Assembly (NCBI RefSeq): GCF_052076145.1
Contig: NZ_CP197246.1
Location: 6,014,001 to 6,078,000 of the forward strand
From: Kitasatospora sp052076145
Lineage (GTDB): Bacteria > Actinomycetota > Actinomycetes > Streptomycetales > Streptomycetaceae
Length of the DNA stretch: 64,000 nucleotides
Direction of reading: 5' to 3'
Within the stretch, counting starts at the first letter, position 1. Each line of letters opens with the position of its first letter. Shown one piece after another: positions 7,249-16,896 of this stretch. The notes under the pieces were generated by a model, which saw nothing but the letters and a program-made list of their open reading frames with translations, had not been told where the DNA came from and did no database searches. The position numbers and the translations under genes are program-made.

Positions 7249-8856
7249 ATGGCACATCCGACCACCTCCGTACTCTGCACCGAGCTCGGCTTCGAGTGGC
7301 CTGACGGCACGACCGTGCTCGACGGCTTCCATCTCGCCGTCGGCCCCGGCCGGACCGGCCTGATCGGCCTCAACGGCTCGGGCAAGTCGACGCTGCTGCG
7401 GCTGATGGCGGGCGAGCTCACCCCGACCTCCGGCACCGTCCGGATCGGCGGCGAGCTCGGCTACCTGCCGCAGGGCGTCACCTTCGACACGGCCCGCCAG
7501 GTCGACGAGGCGCTCGGCATCCGGGCCGCCCGCGAGGCGCTGCACGCCATCGAGGCGGGCGACACCGACGAGCGGCACTTCACCGCCGTCGGCGACGACT
7601 GGGACGTCGAGGAGCGGGCCCGCGCCGTGCTCGACCGCCTCGGCCTGGAGCGGCTCGGCCTCGACCGCACCACCGGGGAGCTCTCCGGCGGCGAGGCCGT
7701 GCTGCTGCACCTGGCCGCCCTGCTGCTCCGCCGCCCGGACGTGCTGCTGCTCGACGAGCCGACCAACAACCTGGACCGGCGGGCCCGTTCACTCCTCTAC
7801 GAGGCGGTGGCGAGCTGGCCGGGCGTGCTGGTCGTGGTCAGCCACGACCGCGAGCTGCTCCAGCACGTCGACCAGATCGCCGACCTTCGGGACGGCGCCG
7901 TCACCTGGTACGGCGGCAACTTCGCCGAGTACGAGCGCACGGTTGCCGCCCAGCAGGAGACCGCCGAGCGGCTGGTGCGGGCCGCCGAGGGCGACGTCCA
8001 GCGCCAGAAGCGGGACTTGGCCGAGGCCCGGGTGAAGCTCGACCGCAGCGCGAGCTACGGCAAGAAGCGCGCGGTGACCCGGAACGACCCGAAGGTCTTC
8101 TCGGGCAAGCTCAAGCGCCAGGCCCAGGAGACCGCCGGGCGGGTGCGCGGCATGCACACCGAGCGCCTCACCGAGGCCAAGGAGCGCCTGACAGCGGCCG
8201 AGGACGCCGTCCGGGACGACGCGGAGATCCGCATCGACCTCCCGCGCACCGCCGTCCCGGCGGGCCGCACCGTGCTGCATCTCGACCACGTCCGCCTCCC
8301 GTACGGGCCGCGGGCCGACCTGGAGCTGCGCGGCGCCGAGCGGGTCGCGCTGGTGGGCCGCAACGGCTCGGGCAAGACCACCCTGCTGCGCGCCGTCGCG
8401 GGGGAGCTGACACCCGTCGAGGGCGAGATCAGCACCCCCGTCCCGCTGCGGTACCTGCCCCAGCGGCTCGACCTGCTGGACGACACGCTGTCGGTGGTGG
8501 GGAACGTGAAGCGGTACGCCCCGGCGGTCGGCGACAACGCCGTCCGGGCCCGGCTGGCCCGGTTCCAGTTCCGGGGCGGCCGGGCCGACCAGCTCGCGGG
8601 CACGCTCTCCGGTGGCGAGCGCTTCCGCGCGGCGCTGGCCGCCCTGCTGCTCGCGGACCCGCCGCCGCAGCTGTTGATGCTGGACGAGCCGACCAACAAC
8701 CTCGACCTCGCCAGCGTCCGCCAGCTCACCCAGGCCCTGGCCGGTTACCAGGGTGCGCTGATCGTCGCCAGCCACGACCTGCCGTTCCTGCGCGGCCTCG
8801 GGATCACCCGATGGCTGGAACTCGACGGCACACTGCGGGAGGTCGACCCGATGTGA
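7249..8856 (+). CDS. ABC-F family ATPase, likely antibiotic-resistance (ARE) type
   Basis: 535 residues from ATG 7249, preceded by CCGGGAGG. An upstream in-frame GTG at 7117 would add 44 low-quality residues inside the leader and is rejected. NBD1: GLNGSGKST, ELSGGEAVL, VLLLDEPTNNLD. Linker about residues 245-330 is Arg/Lys/Glu rich (YGKKRAVTRNDPKVFSGK), as in ribosome-protecting ABC-F. NBD2: GRNGSGKTT, LSGGERFRA, LLMLDEPTNNLD. No transmembrane part. The long structured leader suggests induction by a ribosome-targeting drug. Confidence 0.9.
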   Translation: MAHPTTSVLCTELGFEWPDGTTVLDGFHLAVGPGRTGLIGLNGSGKSTLLRLMAGELTPTSGTVRIGGELGYLPQGVTFDTARQVDEALGIRAAREALHAIEAGDTDERHFTAVGDDWDVEERARAVLDRLGLERLGLDRTTGELSGGEAVLLHLAALLLRRPDVLLLDEPTNNLDRRARSLLYEAVASWPGVLVVVSHDRELLQHVDQIADLRDGAVTWYGGNFAEYERTVAAQQETAERLVRAAEGDVQRQKRDLAEARVKLDRSASYGKKRAVTRNDPKVFSGKLKRQAQETAGRVRGMHTERLTEAKERLTAAEDAVRDDAEIRIDLPRTAVPAGRTVLHLDHVRLPYGPRADLELRGAERVALVGRNGSGKTTLLRAVAGELTPVEGEISTPVPLRYLPQRLDLLDDTLSVVGNVKRYAPAVGDNAVRARLARFQFRGGRADQLAGTLSGGERFRAALAALLLADPPPQLLMLDEPTNNLDLASVRQLTQALAGYQGALIVASHDLPFLRGLGITRWLELDGTLREVDPM

Positions 8857-8871
8857 CGGGGTGAATGCCCA

Positions 8872-8911
8872 GGTACCGGGCGGGTACCGTGCCGCCTGCC
8901 CGCCCGGTACC
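8872..8911. promoter_or_regulatory. GGTACC array / 13-bp inverted repeat ahead of toxin-antitoxin pair
   Basis: GGTACCGGGCGGG (8872-8884) and CCCGCCCGGTACC (8899-8911) are perfect inverted arms with a 14-base loop. A third GGTACC sits at 8883, so the three hexamers start at 8872, 8883 and 8906 (11 and 23 apart, about one and two helical turns). It ends 8 bases before the antitoxin start. It may be the autoregulatory operator and could also terminate the ABC-F transcript. Confidence 0.55.
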
Positions 8912-8919
8912 ATCGGGCC

Positions 8920-9147
8920 ATGCCAGCACTCAACATTGAGTACACCGAGCTCGAACTCGCCGCCATCCGCGAGGCCGCCGCTGCGGACGGCAAGAGTGTG
9001 AAGGCGTACGTCCACGACCTCAGCGTGCGGGAGCAGAAGCGGCGGACGTTCGTCAGTCACGCCGTGGCGTTCTGGAACGAGCACCTGGAAGAGTTCGACG
9101 CAGCGTTCCCCGAGGACACCCCGGCCGCCAAGCGCACCGCCGCCTGA
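8920..9147 (+). CDS. Putative antitoxin of a type II toxin-antitoxin pair
   Basis: 75 residues. The N-terminal half (IEYTELELAAIREAAAADGKSVKAYVHD) looks like a ribbon-helix-helix DNA-binding domain; the acidic, aromatic C-terminal part (AVAFWNEHLEEFDAAFPEDT) would wrap the toxin. Its stop overlaps the next start as TGATG, so the two are translationally coupled. No Shine-Dalgarno is seen before ATG 8920, which follows the palindrome closely. The identification rests on size, layout and the toxin. Confidence 0.7.
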   Translation: MPALNIEYTELELAAIREAAAADGKSVKAYVHDLSVREQKRRTFVSHAVAFWNEHLEEFDAAFPEDTPAAKRTAA

Positions 9148-9518
9148 TGCTGCTGCACGTGGACATCCGCTGGCTCCTCGACGTCCAGGAGCAGGCCTCG
9201 CCCGAGGACCTCACCGTCCGCGACTACTCGGCCCTCCAGGCCGCCGTCGCGCGGCACCGCGTCAACACCGCCCAGCTCGGCCACGACGCCGACCCGTCCT
9301 GGTGCGCGGCGGCCCTGATGCACACCATCGTCCAACTGCGCCCGCTGCCCGTCCGCAACAACCTCTACGCCTGCATGGCCACCGCCGCCTACATGCACGC
9401 CGCCGAGGAGGGCATAGACCCGCCCTACGGCGCCCTGGTCGAACTCGCCCGCGACGTGGCCGAATCCCGCGCCGACGTCTTCGCGGCGGCCGACCGCATC
9501 CGCACCTGGCGGATCTGA
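9147..9518 (+). CDS. Fic/Doc-family toxin component with degenerate active site
   Basis: 123 residues, Doc-sized. LTVRDYSALQAAVARHRVN resembles the Doc N-terminal region, and the segment RPLPVRNNLYACMATAAYM aligns with the family motif H-x-F-x-(D/E)-G-N-(K/G)-R. The catalytic His is Arg65, Phe is Leu67, the acid is Val69 and the terminal Lys-Arg is Asn72-Leu73; only Asn71 remains. Doc phosphorylates EF-Tu using this His, so enzymatic activity is doubtful. The degenerate form may act differently or be a decayed toxin kept for regulation. Coupled to the upstream antitoxin. Confidence 0.7.
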   Translation: MLLHVDIRWLLDVQEQASPEDLTVRDYSALQAAVARHRVNTAQLGHDADPSWCAAALMHTIVQLRPLPVRNNLYACMATAAYMHAAEEGIDPPYGALVELARDVAESRADVFAAADRIRTWRI

Positions 9519-9561
9519 GCCCTTACGCAGTTCCCCGCGCTCCTGGGGGCCGGCCCGCTGC

Positions 9562-10218
9562 CTAAGCTGCCGCGGGCCGCAGCTTGCGGCGGAGCTTGGT
9601 GCCGAGGCGGTCGAGGCCGACCACGGCGGCGGCGAGGACGATGAACTCGACCGTCAGCTGGGCGATCTGGCCGGCCACCCAGCCGTAGCCGTTGGTGGTG
9701 GGGTCGAGGAAGAAGTAGGGGTAGGCGTTGGTGAAGTGCGGGAAGAGCGCCCCGCGCAGCAGCGTCAGCCCGGCGTAGCCGAGCGGGAAGGTGAGCCAGA
9801 GCGGCATGTCCCGCCAGTGCGAGGCGTTGCGGGGCTTGAGGCAGAGCCAGTCGATCATCACCATGACCGGCGTGACGTAGTGCAGGAAGAAGCTCGACCA
9901 GTTCTGCAGCTGCTCCGGGCCGGAGGTCAGGCCGGGCAGCGGGTTCGCGCCGTGGTTGAGCAGGACGTGGGCGACGATGCCCGTGATGGTGATGTAGAGG
10001 GTGGCGGCGCCGCGCAGCCGGGGCGCGGGGGCGTCGACGGTGCCGCGCTTGGCCATCCAGTAGACGGCCCCGGCGAAGTAGCCGAGCACGATCACGTTGC
10101 TCTCGATGGTGAAGTACACCAGCGAGCCCTGCCCGAGGATCAGACCGAGCCCGGCCGAGAGGGCGATGGCGAGGCGCCACCAGAAGGCGGGGCGGGTCCA
10201 GACTGACATGCGGTGCAC
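9562..10218 (-). CDS. Pr6Pr family integral membrane protein
   Basis: 218 residues with six hydrophobic helices. YFTIESNVIVLGYFAGAVYW, LLNHGANPL and WSSFFLHYVTPVMVMIDWL are the conserved stretches of this actinobacterial six-helix family (related to FAR-17a/AIG1-like proteins). The family has no assigned reaction. A basic cluster (KLRRKLRP) closes the C terminus. It is transcribed toward the toxin gene and starts 63 bases from the end of the response regulator, same strand, so it may be read through from that operon. Confidence 0.8.
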   Translation of the reverse strand: MHRMSVWTRPAFWWRLAIALSAGLGLILGQGSLVYFTIESNVIVLGYFAGAVYWMAKRGTVDAPAPRLRGAATLYITITGIVAHVLLNHGANPLPGLTSGPEQLQNWSSFFLHYVTPVMVMIDWLCLKPRNASHWRDMPLWLTFPLGYAGLTLLRGALFPHFTNAYPYFFLDPTTNGYGWVAGQIAQLTVEFIVLAAAVVGLDRLGTKLRRKLRPAAA

Positions 10219-10281
10219 CAGTTCTTCGTACGGGTCGGTCGGTCCGCCGCACTCTACCCACCGGTAGCAGCCCGACGGAAG

Positions 10282-10929
10282 CTAGCCGGGCCGGACGAAT
10301 CCGGACTCGTAGGCCGCGATCACCGCCTGGGTACGGTCCCGTACGCAGAGCTTGGCCAGCACGCTCCCGACGTGCGACTTCACCGTCTCCAGGCTGACCA
10401 CCAGCCGTTCGGCGATCTCGCTGTTGGCCAGGCCCGCCGCCATCAGCCGCAGGACCTCGCCCTCCCGCTCGGTCAGCCGGGCGAGCTGCCCGGCCTGCGG
10501 GCTGCGGGGGTCGCGGCGGGTCAGCGCCAGCTCCCGTACGGCGGCGGGGAAGAGCAGGGAGTCGCCGTGGGCGACCAGCCGGACGGCCTGCACCATCTCC
10601 TCCGCTCGGGCCCGCTTCAGCAGGAAGCCGGCTGCTCCGGCGCGCAGCGCGCCGTAGACGTAGTCGTCGTTCTCGAAGGTGGTGACGACGAGGATCCTCG
10701 GCGCCGGGTCGACCGTGGTGACCAACTGCTCGGTGGCCTGGATGCCGTCGACGCCGGGCATCCGGACGTCCATCAGGACGACGTCCGGCCGCAGCCGGTG
10801 GACCAGCGCCACCACCTCGGCGCCGTTCGCGGCCTCGCCGACCACCTCCAGGTCGGGTTCGGCGTCCAGCACCACCCGCAGGCCCGTGCGGACGAGCCGC
10901 TCGTCGTCCGCGATCACCACCCTGATCAT
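10282..10929 (-). CDS. NarL/LuxR-type response regulator
   Basis: 215 residues. Receiver domain about 1-120 with phosphoacceptor Asp54 (VVLMDVRMPGVDG), Asp8-Asp9 metal site, and switch residues Thr and Lys (LVVTTF, FLLKRA). LuxR helix-turn-helix about 150-215: LTEREGEVLRLMAAGLANSEIAERL and ETVKSHVGSVL. The ATG overlaps the kinase stop by ATGA, so the pair is coupled. It is the cytoplasmic transcription factor partner of the kinase; targets unknown, plausibly its own operon. Confidence 0.93.
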   Translation of the reverse strand: MIRVVIADDERLVRTGLRVVLDAEPDLEVVGEAANGAEVVALVHRLRPDVVLMDVRMPGVDGIQATEQLVTTVDPAPRILVVTTFENDDYVYGALRAGAAGFLLKRARAEEMVQAVRLVAHGDSLLFPAAVRELALTRRDPRSPQAGQLARLTEREGEVLRLMAAGLANSEIAERLVVSLETVKSHVGSVLAKLCVRDRTQAVIAAYESGFVRPG

Positions 10930-12146
10930 GCTTCCCCTCCTGTGGGCAGCCGGACGGCGAGCCGCCAGCTCCCGTCCTGTGGTCCGGCCTCGTAACTGCC
11001 CCGCAGCGCCGCGGCTCGTTCGGCCACCCCGCGCAGCCCCCGCCTGCCGCCGGGGCGGCTCGGGCGCCCGGCGCCCAGCGGGTTGGTCAGCTCCACATCG
11101 AGCCAGCCTTCCCGCAGCTCCAGCCGCAGCCGGGCGGGCACCGGCCCGGCGTGCCGCAGCACGTTGGTCAGCCCCTCCTGGATGATCCGGTACACCTCGC
11201 GCGCCAGCTCCGGCGCCAGCTCGGGGGCGTCGGAGGACTCGACCGTCACGCCCGCGAGCCGCATCTGCTCCAGCAGGCCGCCGAGTTCGGCCAGCGTCGG
11301 CCCGGCGTCGCCCGCGGTGGTGGGTTCCTCGCGCAGCAGGCCGAGCACGGTGTCGAGTTCGGCCACCGCGTTGCGGGCGGTGTCCTCGATCGCCCGCAAC
11401 GCCTCGGCCGCGAACGCCGGGTCGGAGCCGAGCACCCGGCTCGCCGCGGCCGCCTGGATGCTCACCGCGCTGAGCGCGTGCCCCACCGAGTCGTGCAGCT
11501 CGCGTGCCAGCCGGTTGCGTCGGGCCAGCTCGACGGCCCGCTGCTCGGCCGCCGCCAGGCGCTCCGCAGGTGTCGGCCCGAGCAGGGCGGGTGCGCTGCG
11601 GGCCAGCCAGGCGCCCGCGCCGGCGTTGACCGCCAGTAGGAGGAGCAGCAGGGCCGGGCCGAGCACCAGGCCGAGATCGGTGTGTCCGCCGAGAGCGTGC
11701 CGTACCAGGCCGCGCCCGGGGTTGCCGATCACGTCGACACCGGAGAGCAGCAGCACCGCCGCGAACGGCGGCACGGCGAGCGACAGCCCGCTGACGATCC
11801 CGCCGAGGAAGAGGTGCAGCACGTACCAGGCGGCCGTGCGCCGCCGCGCCGACCAGGACTCGGACGGCGTCGTGGCCAGGTCCTCCACGGCCGCCCCCGC
11901 GCAGAGCGCACGGGCAGCGGTTGCCGCCAGTACGCGGACCACCGGCACCAGCGCGATCACGGCTGCGATCGGCAGCGCCACGGCGAAGGCGAGCAGTTGC
12001 AGCACTGCTCCCTGCGCGGCGCTCCCGCCCGGGTGGAGCATGCCGAGCGCGGTCTGCGCCAGCAGCCACGGCGGCATCAGCAGCGCACCGCCGAGGATCA
12101 GGTGGACCCAGCGCAGCAGCGCCCGCCGCCCGATCAGTGCACTCAT
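10926..12146 (-). CDS. HisKA_3-type sensor histidine kinase
   Basis: 406 residues. Four to five hydrophobic segments fill about 1-180 with no large outer loop, typical of small membrane-stress or drug-sensing kinases. H-box ARRNRLARELHDSVGHALSA carries the phospho-His; the catalytic domain has the N-box EGLTNVLRHA and the G-box around GGRRGLRGVAERAAALRG. It autophosphorylates and passes phosphate to Asp54 of the next protein. Its start overlaps the stop of the upstream membrane-protein gene (ATGA). Confidence 0.92.
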   Translation of the reverse strand: MSALIGRRALLRWVHLILGGALLMPPWLLAQTALGMLHPGGSAAQGAVLQLLAFAVALPIAAVIALVPVVRVLAATAARALCAGAAVEDLATTPSESWSARRRTAAWYVLHLFLGGIVSGLSLAVPPFAAVLLLSGVDVIGNPGRGLVRHALGGHTDLGLVLGPALLLLLLAVNAGAGAWLARSAPALLGPTPAERLAAAEQRAVELARRNRLARELHDSVGHALSAVSIQAAAASRVLGSDPAFAAEALRAIEDTARNAVAELDTVLGLLREEPTTAGDAGPTLAELGGLLEQMRLAGVTVESSDAPELAPELAREVYRIIQEGLTNVLRHAGPVPARLRLELREGWLDVELTNPLGAGRPSRPGGRRGLRGVAERAAALRGSYEAGPQDGSWRLAVRLPTGGEA

Positions 12147-13123
12147 CGCCCTGACTCTACGTCAGCCCGGCACGCCCGTTCGATCAGCATGATCGAGCCG
12201 ACCACCAGCATCAGCAGCCCGGCGCCGGTCTGGGCCGCCATCGACAGCAGGGAGGCGGGCGGGAGGCCGCGGTCCGGGTCGGGGGCGTGCACGCTGAGCG
12301 AGTTCGCCACCCACGTCCAGGCACCCCAGGCGAACACCGAACCGGACGCGTACCAGGCCGCCACCAGCGGCAGCAGCAGCCGACGCTGGGCCGACCAGCG
12401 GAACACCAGCGCCAGCATCGCCGTGCACGCCACCACTGTCAGCGCGGCCCAGACGCCGTGCATGACCTCGAAGGAGCGCTGCGCCTGGCCCGCCTGATCG
12501 CGCGGCAGACCGCTCTGCCCGCCGAACGCCCAGTAGAGGTGGGCGAAGGTGGCGGGGGCGGCCAGCAGCACGGCGGCGCAGGTCAGCACGCGCTGCAGGG
12601 TGAGGGTGTCGGTGCGCGGCAGGTCGGAGACCGTGCTGCGCAGCAGGCCGGGCCAGCGCTCCCGGGCGTAGAGGGCGAACGCGGCGAGCAGCGCCAGGCC
12701 CTGGACGGAGAACCCGCCGTAGACGAGGACGTACACCCAGGGCCGCAGTCCGTCCGCCTGCTGCGTGGGGGGCACCTGCTCGGGGCCGAGCAGCAGGTTG
12801 GCGAGCAGGTCGACCGGGAGTGCCGCCAGCAGGGTGCCGAGCAGCCCGGTGGCGACCCACATCGGGAAGGCCGGCAGCGCGGCGGGGAGCCGGCGGCCCC
12901 ACGGCCGGACCAGGGCGAGCGCGAGCACCACGGCCACGGCGTCCATGCCGAAGCTCGCCAGGTTGAGGGCCCAGAGGGTGCGGGCCTGCGCATCGGCCGG
13001 GTCGACGAAACCCACGGTCGAGCCGCACAGCCAGAGCAGCTTGAGGGTCAGGTACGGGACGGCGGCGGCGACGGCGACGCCGCTGAGGCCCCTGCGCAGC
13101 GCACCGGGCGGGGTGGGATTCAT
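12143..13123 (-). CDS. Polytopic membrane protein, first gene of the two-component operon
   Basis: 326 residues with about eight hydrophobic helices separated by short loops and two longer loops (about 110-130 and 195-215). No catalytic motif recognised and no ATPase partner. Translational coupling to the histidine kinase (ATGA overlap) suggests it forms part of the signal-sensing unit, or is the membrane target whose state the kinase reads. Family not recognised. Confidence 0.75.
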   Translation of the reverse strand: MNPTPPGALRRGLSGVAVAAAVPYLTLKLLWLCGSTVGFVDPADAQARTLWALNLASFGMDAVAVVLALALVRPWGRRLPAALPAFPMWVATGLLGTLLAALPVDLLANLLLGPEQVPPTQQADGLRPWVYVLVYGGFSVQGLALLAAFALYARERWPGLLRSTVSDLPRTDTLTLQRVLTCAAVLLAAPATFAHLYWAFGGQSGLPRDQAGQAQRSFEVMHGVWAALTVVACTAMLALVFRWSAQRRLLLPLVAAWYASGSVFAWGAWTWVANSLSVHAPDPDRGLPPASLLSMAAQTGAGLLMLVVGSIMLIERACRADVESGR

Positions 13124-13287
13124 GGCCGTAACTCTGCTGCGGCGGGCTCCGCCAGGGCATCGGCCTGACCTACGATCCGCCTCCCTCGGGCGGGGGAAGT
13201 AGCGCCTCCTCCCTGAGGAGCAGCTCGCTGATCGTCGGCGGTCCCACCTTCTTGTTACCGGCCGGTCGCTTCTCTATCATCGCCAGT

Positions 13288-13307
13288 GTTACAGCTCTAC
13301 TGTCAAA
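13288..13307. promoter_or_regulatory. Candidate operator of the beta-oxidation operon
   Basis: TTACAG-ctcta-CTGTCAA (13289-13306) is an imperfect inverted repeat with a 5-base spacer, 20 bases before the operon start. On the minus strand it contains TTGACA. The placement suits a TetR/FadR-like repressor responding to acyl-CoA; no regulator gene lies beside it. Confidence 0.35.
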
Positions 13308-13326
13308 CCTCTGACGGGGGCAACAG

Positions 13327-14442
13327 ATGACCGGAACCGGGCCGCTGGCCGGAGTACGCGTGGTCGAACTGGCGGGCATCGGCCCAGGGCCGTTCGCCGC
13401 CATGCTGCTCGCCGACCTCGGCGCCGACGTCGTACGGGTCGACCGGCCGACACCCCCGGCGCTGGGGGCCGATCCGGCGCACGACGTCACCAACCGCAAC
13501 AAGCGCTCCGCCGTGGTCGACCTGCGGTCCCCCGACGGGCCGGGCCTGGTGCTCGACCTGGTCGCCAGGGCCGACCTGCTGATCGAGGGGTACCGCCCCG
13601 GCGTCGCCGAACGCCTCGGCGTCGGCCCCGAGCCGTGCCTCGCCCGCAACCCGGCCCTGGTCTACGGCCGGATGACCGGCTGGGGTCAGGACGGCCCGCT
13701 CGCCACCGCCGCCGGACACGACATCGGGTACGCCGCCACCGCCGGAGTGCTCGGCCTGATCGGCGAGCCCGACGGGCCGCCCGCCATCCCGGCCAACCTG
13801 CTCGGCGACTACGCGGGCGGCTCCCTCTACCTGGTGGTCGGCCTGCTGGCCGCGCTGCACCACGCCCGCGCCACCGGCACCGGCCAGGTCGTCGACGCCG
13901 CGATCGTGGACGGCACCGCCCACCTCACCTCGATGCTCTGGGGCCTGCGCGCCACCGGCCTCTGGCAGGACCGGCGCGGCACCAACCTGCTGGACGGCGG
14001 CGCCCCCTGCTACTCGGTCTACCGCACCTCCGACGGCGGCCACATGGCCGTCGGGGCGCTGGAGCCGCAGTTCTACGCCGAGTTCACCCGGCTCCTCGGC
14101 CTCGACCCCGAGGCCCCCGGGCAGTTCGACATCCCGCGCTGGCCCGAACTGCGCGAGCAGATCGCGGCCCGATTCGCGACCCGCACCCGGGCCGAGTGGA
14201 CGGCGGTGTTCGAGGGCACCGACGCCTGCACCTCACCCGTCCTCACCCTCGGCGAGGCCGCCGAGCACCCGCACCTCGCGGCCCGCGCCACCTACACCAC
14301 CCACGACGGGCTGACCCAGCCCGCCCCCGCGCCGCGCTTCTCCGGCACGCCGGGCACGCTGCGCCGCCCGCCCGCCCTGCCGGGCGCCCACACCGCCGAG
14401 ATCGCCGACGACTGGGGCGTCCCCGGTCTGCTGAAGCAGTAG
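13327..14442 (+). CDS. CoA-transferase family III / alpha-methylacyl-CoA racemase-like
   Basis: 371 residues. GVRVVELAGIGPGPFAAMLLADLGADVVRV is the family III fold entry; GRMTGWGQDGP and ATAAGHDIGYAATAG match the 2-methylacyl-CoA racemase branch, including His and Asp residues used for proton exchange. It heads a four-gene operon with acyl-CoA dehydrogenase, thiolase and hydratase/dehydrogenase, so racemisation of branched acyl-CoA before beta-oxidation is the likely role; CoA transfer to a free acid is the alternative. GGGGG precedes ATG 13327. Confidence 0.85.
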   Translation: MTGTGPLAGVRVVELAGIGPGPFAAMLLADLGADVVRVDRPTPPALGADPAHDVTNRNKRSAVVDLRSPDGPGLVLDLVARADLLIEGYRPGVAERLGVGPEPCLARNPALVYGRMTGWGQDGPLATAAGHDIGYAATAGVLGLIGEPDGPPAIPANLLGDYAGGSLYLVVGLLAALHHARATGTGQVVDAAIVDGTAHLTSMLWGLRATGLWQDRRGTNLLDGGAPCYSVYRTSDGGHMAVGALEPQFYAEFTRLLGLDPEAPGQFDIPRWPELREQIAARFATRTRAEWTAVFEGTDACTSPVLTLGEAAEHPHLAARATYTTHDGLTQPAPAPRFSGTPGTLRRPPALPGAHTAEIADDWGVPGLLKQ

Positions 14443-14454
14443 AAGGAGACACTG

Positions 14455-15597
14455 GTGGAACGCGAGCTCTACACCCAGGAGCACGAGGACTTCCGGGAGA
14501 CCGTCCGGGCCTTCCTCGCCCGCGAGGTGCTGCCGCACCACGACCGCTGGGAGCGGGAGGGCATCGTCGACCGCAGCGCCTGGCTCGCCGCCGGGAAGCA
14601 GGGGCTGCTCGGCCTCGCCGTGCCCGAGGAGTACGGCGGCGGGGGAGTGCCCGACTTCCGCCACGCGGCCGTGCTCGCCGAGGAGTTCACCAGGGCCGGG
14701 GCCAGCGGGCTGGCGATCGGCCTGCACAACGACGTCATCGGGCCGTACTTCACCGCCTTCGGCACCGAGGAGCAGAAGCAGCGCTGGCTGCCCGGCTTCT
14801 GCAGCGGCGAACTGATCAGCGCGATCGCGATGACCGAGCCGGGCGCGGGCTCCGACCTCCAGGGCATCCGCACCAGCGCCGTCGACCAGGGCGACCACTA
14901 CCTGCTCAACGGCTCCAAGACCTTCATCTCCAACGGCATCCTCGCCGACCTCGTCGTGGTGGTCGCCAAGACCACGCCCGAGGGCGGCGCCAAGGGCCTC
15001 AGCCTGCTGGTCGTCGAGCGCGGCATGCCCGGCTTCGAGCGCGGGCGCAACCTCGACAAGATCGGCCAGAAGGCCCAGGACACCGCCGAGTTGTTCTTCA
15101 ACGACGTACGCGTGCCGAAGGCCAACCTGCTCGGCGTCGAGAACGGCGCCTTCCTGCACCTGATGCAGAACCTCGCCCAGGAGCGCCTGGCCATCGCCGT
15201 CTCCGCCATCGCCGGGGCCGAACACCTGCTGGAGATCACCACCGAGTACGTCAAGCAGCGCGAGGCCTTCGGCCGCCCGCTCGCCAAGCTCCAGCACGTC
15301 CGCTTCGAGATCGCCGAGATCGCCACCGAGTGCGCCGTCACCCGCACCTTCGTCGACCGCTGCATCACCGAGCTGGGCCGCTACGCACTCACCCCCTCGG
15401 ACGCCTCGATGGCCAAGTGGTGGGCCACCGAGCTGCACAAGCGCACCGCCGACCGCTGCCTCCAACTCCACGGCGGCTACGGCTACATGGCGGAGTATGC
15501 AGTCGCCAAGGCGTTCACCGACGGGCGCATCCAGACCATCTACGGCGGGACGACCGAGATCATGAAGGAGATCATCGGCCGCTCCATCCTCAACTGA
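14455..15597 (+). CDS. Acyl-CoA dehydrogenase
   Basis: 380 residues, standard length. FAD/substrate motifs are intact: ISAIAMTEPGAGSDL, FISNGILADLVVVVAK, and the C-terminal signature YGRPLAKLQ-like (REAFGRPLAKLQHVRF) and CLQLHGGYGYMAEYAVAKAF with the helix carrying the catalytic base. It makes the trans-2-enoyl-CoA and passes electrons to ETF. GTG 14455 follows AAGGAG by 8 bases and lies 12 bases after the upstream stop. Confidence 0.93.
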   Translation: MERELYTQEHEDFRETVRAFLAREVLPHHDRWEREGIVDRSAWLAAGKQGLLGLAVPEEYGGGGVPDFRHAAVLAEEFTRAGASGLAIGLHNDVIGPYFTAFGTEEQKQRWLPGFCSGELISAIAMTEPGAGSDLQGIRTSAVDQGDHYLLNGSKTFISNGILADLVVVVAKTTPEGGAKGLSLLVVERGMPGFERGRNLDKIGQKAQDTAELFFNDVRVPKANLLGVENGAFLHLMQNLAQERLAIAVSAIAGAEHLLEITTEYVKQREAFGRPLAKLQHVRFEIAEIATECAVTRTFVDRCITELGRYALTPSDASMAKWWATELHKRTADRCLQLHGGYGYMAEYAVAKAFTDGRIQTIYGGTTEIMKEIIGRSILN

Positions 15598-15631
15598 CCT
15601 ACCTCACACCAGGATTCGAAAGGCACCCACC

Positions 15632-16846
<1,215 letters not shown>

Positions 16847-16896
16847 CGACCGCCGGACCAGCCCGCCTCCCGCAGACTTCTGGAGAGACCTCACAC

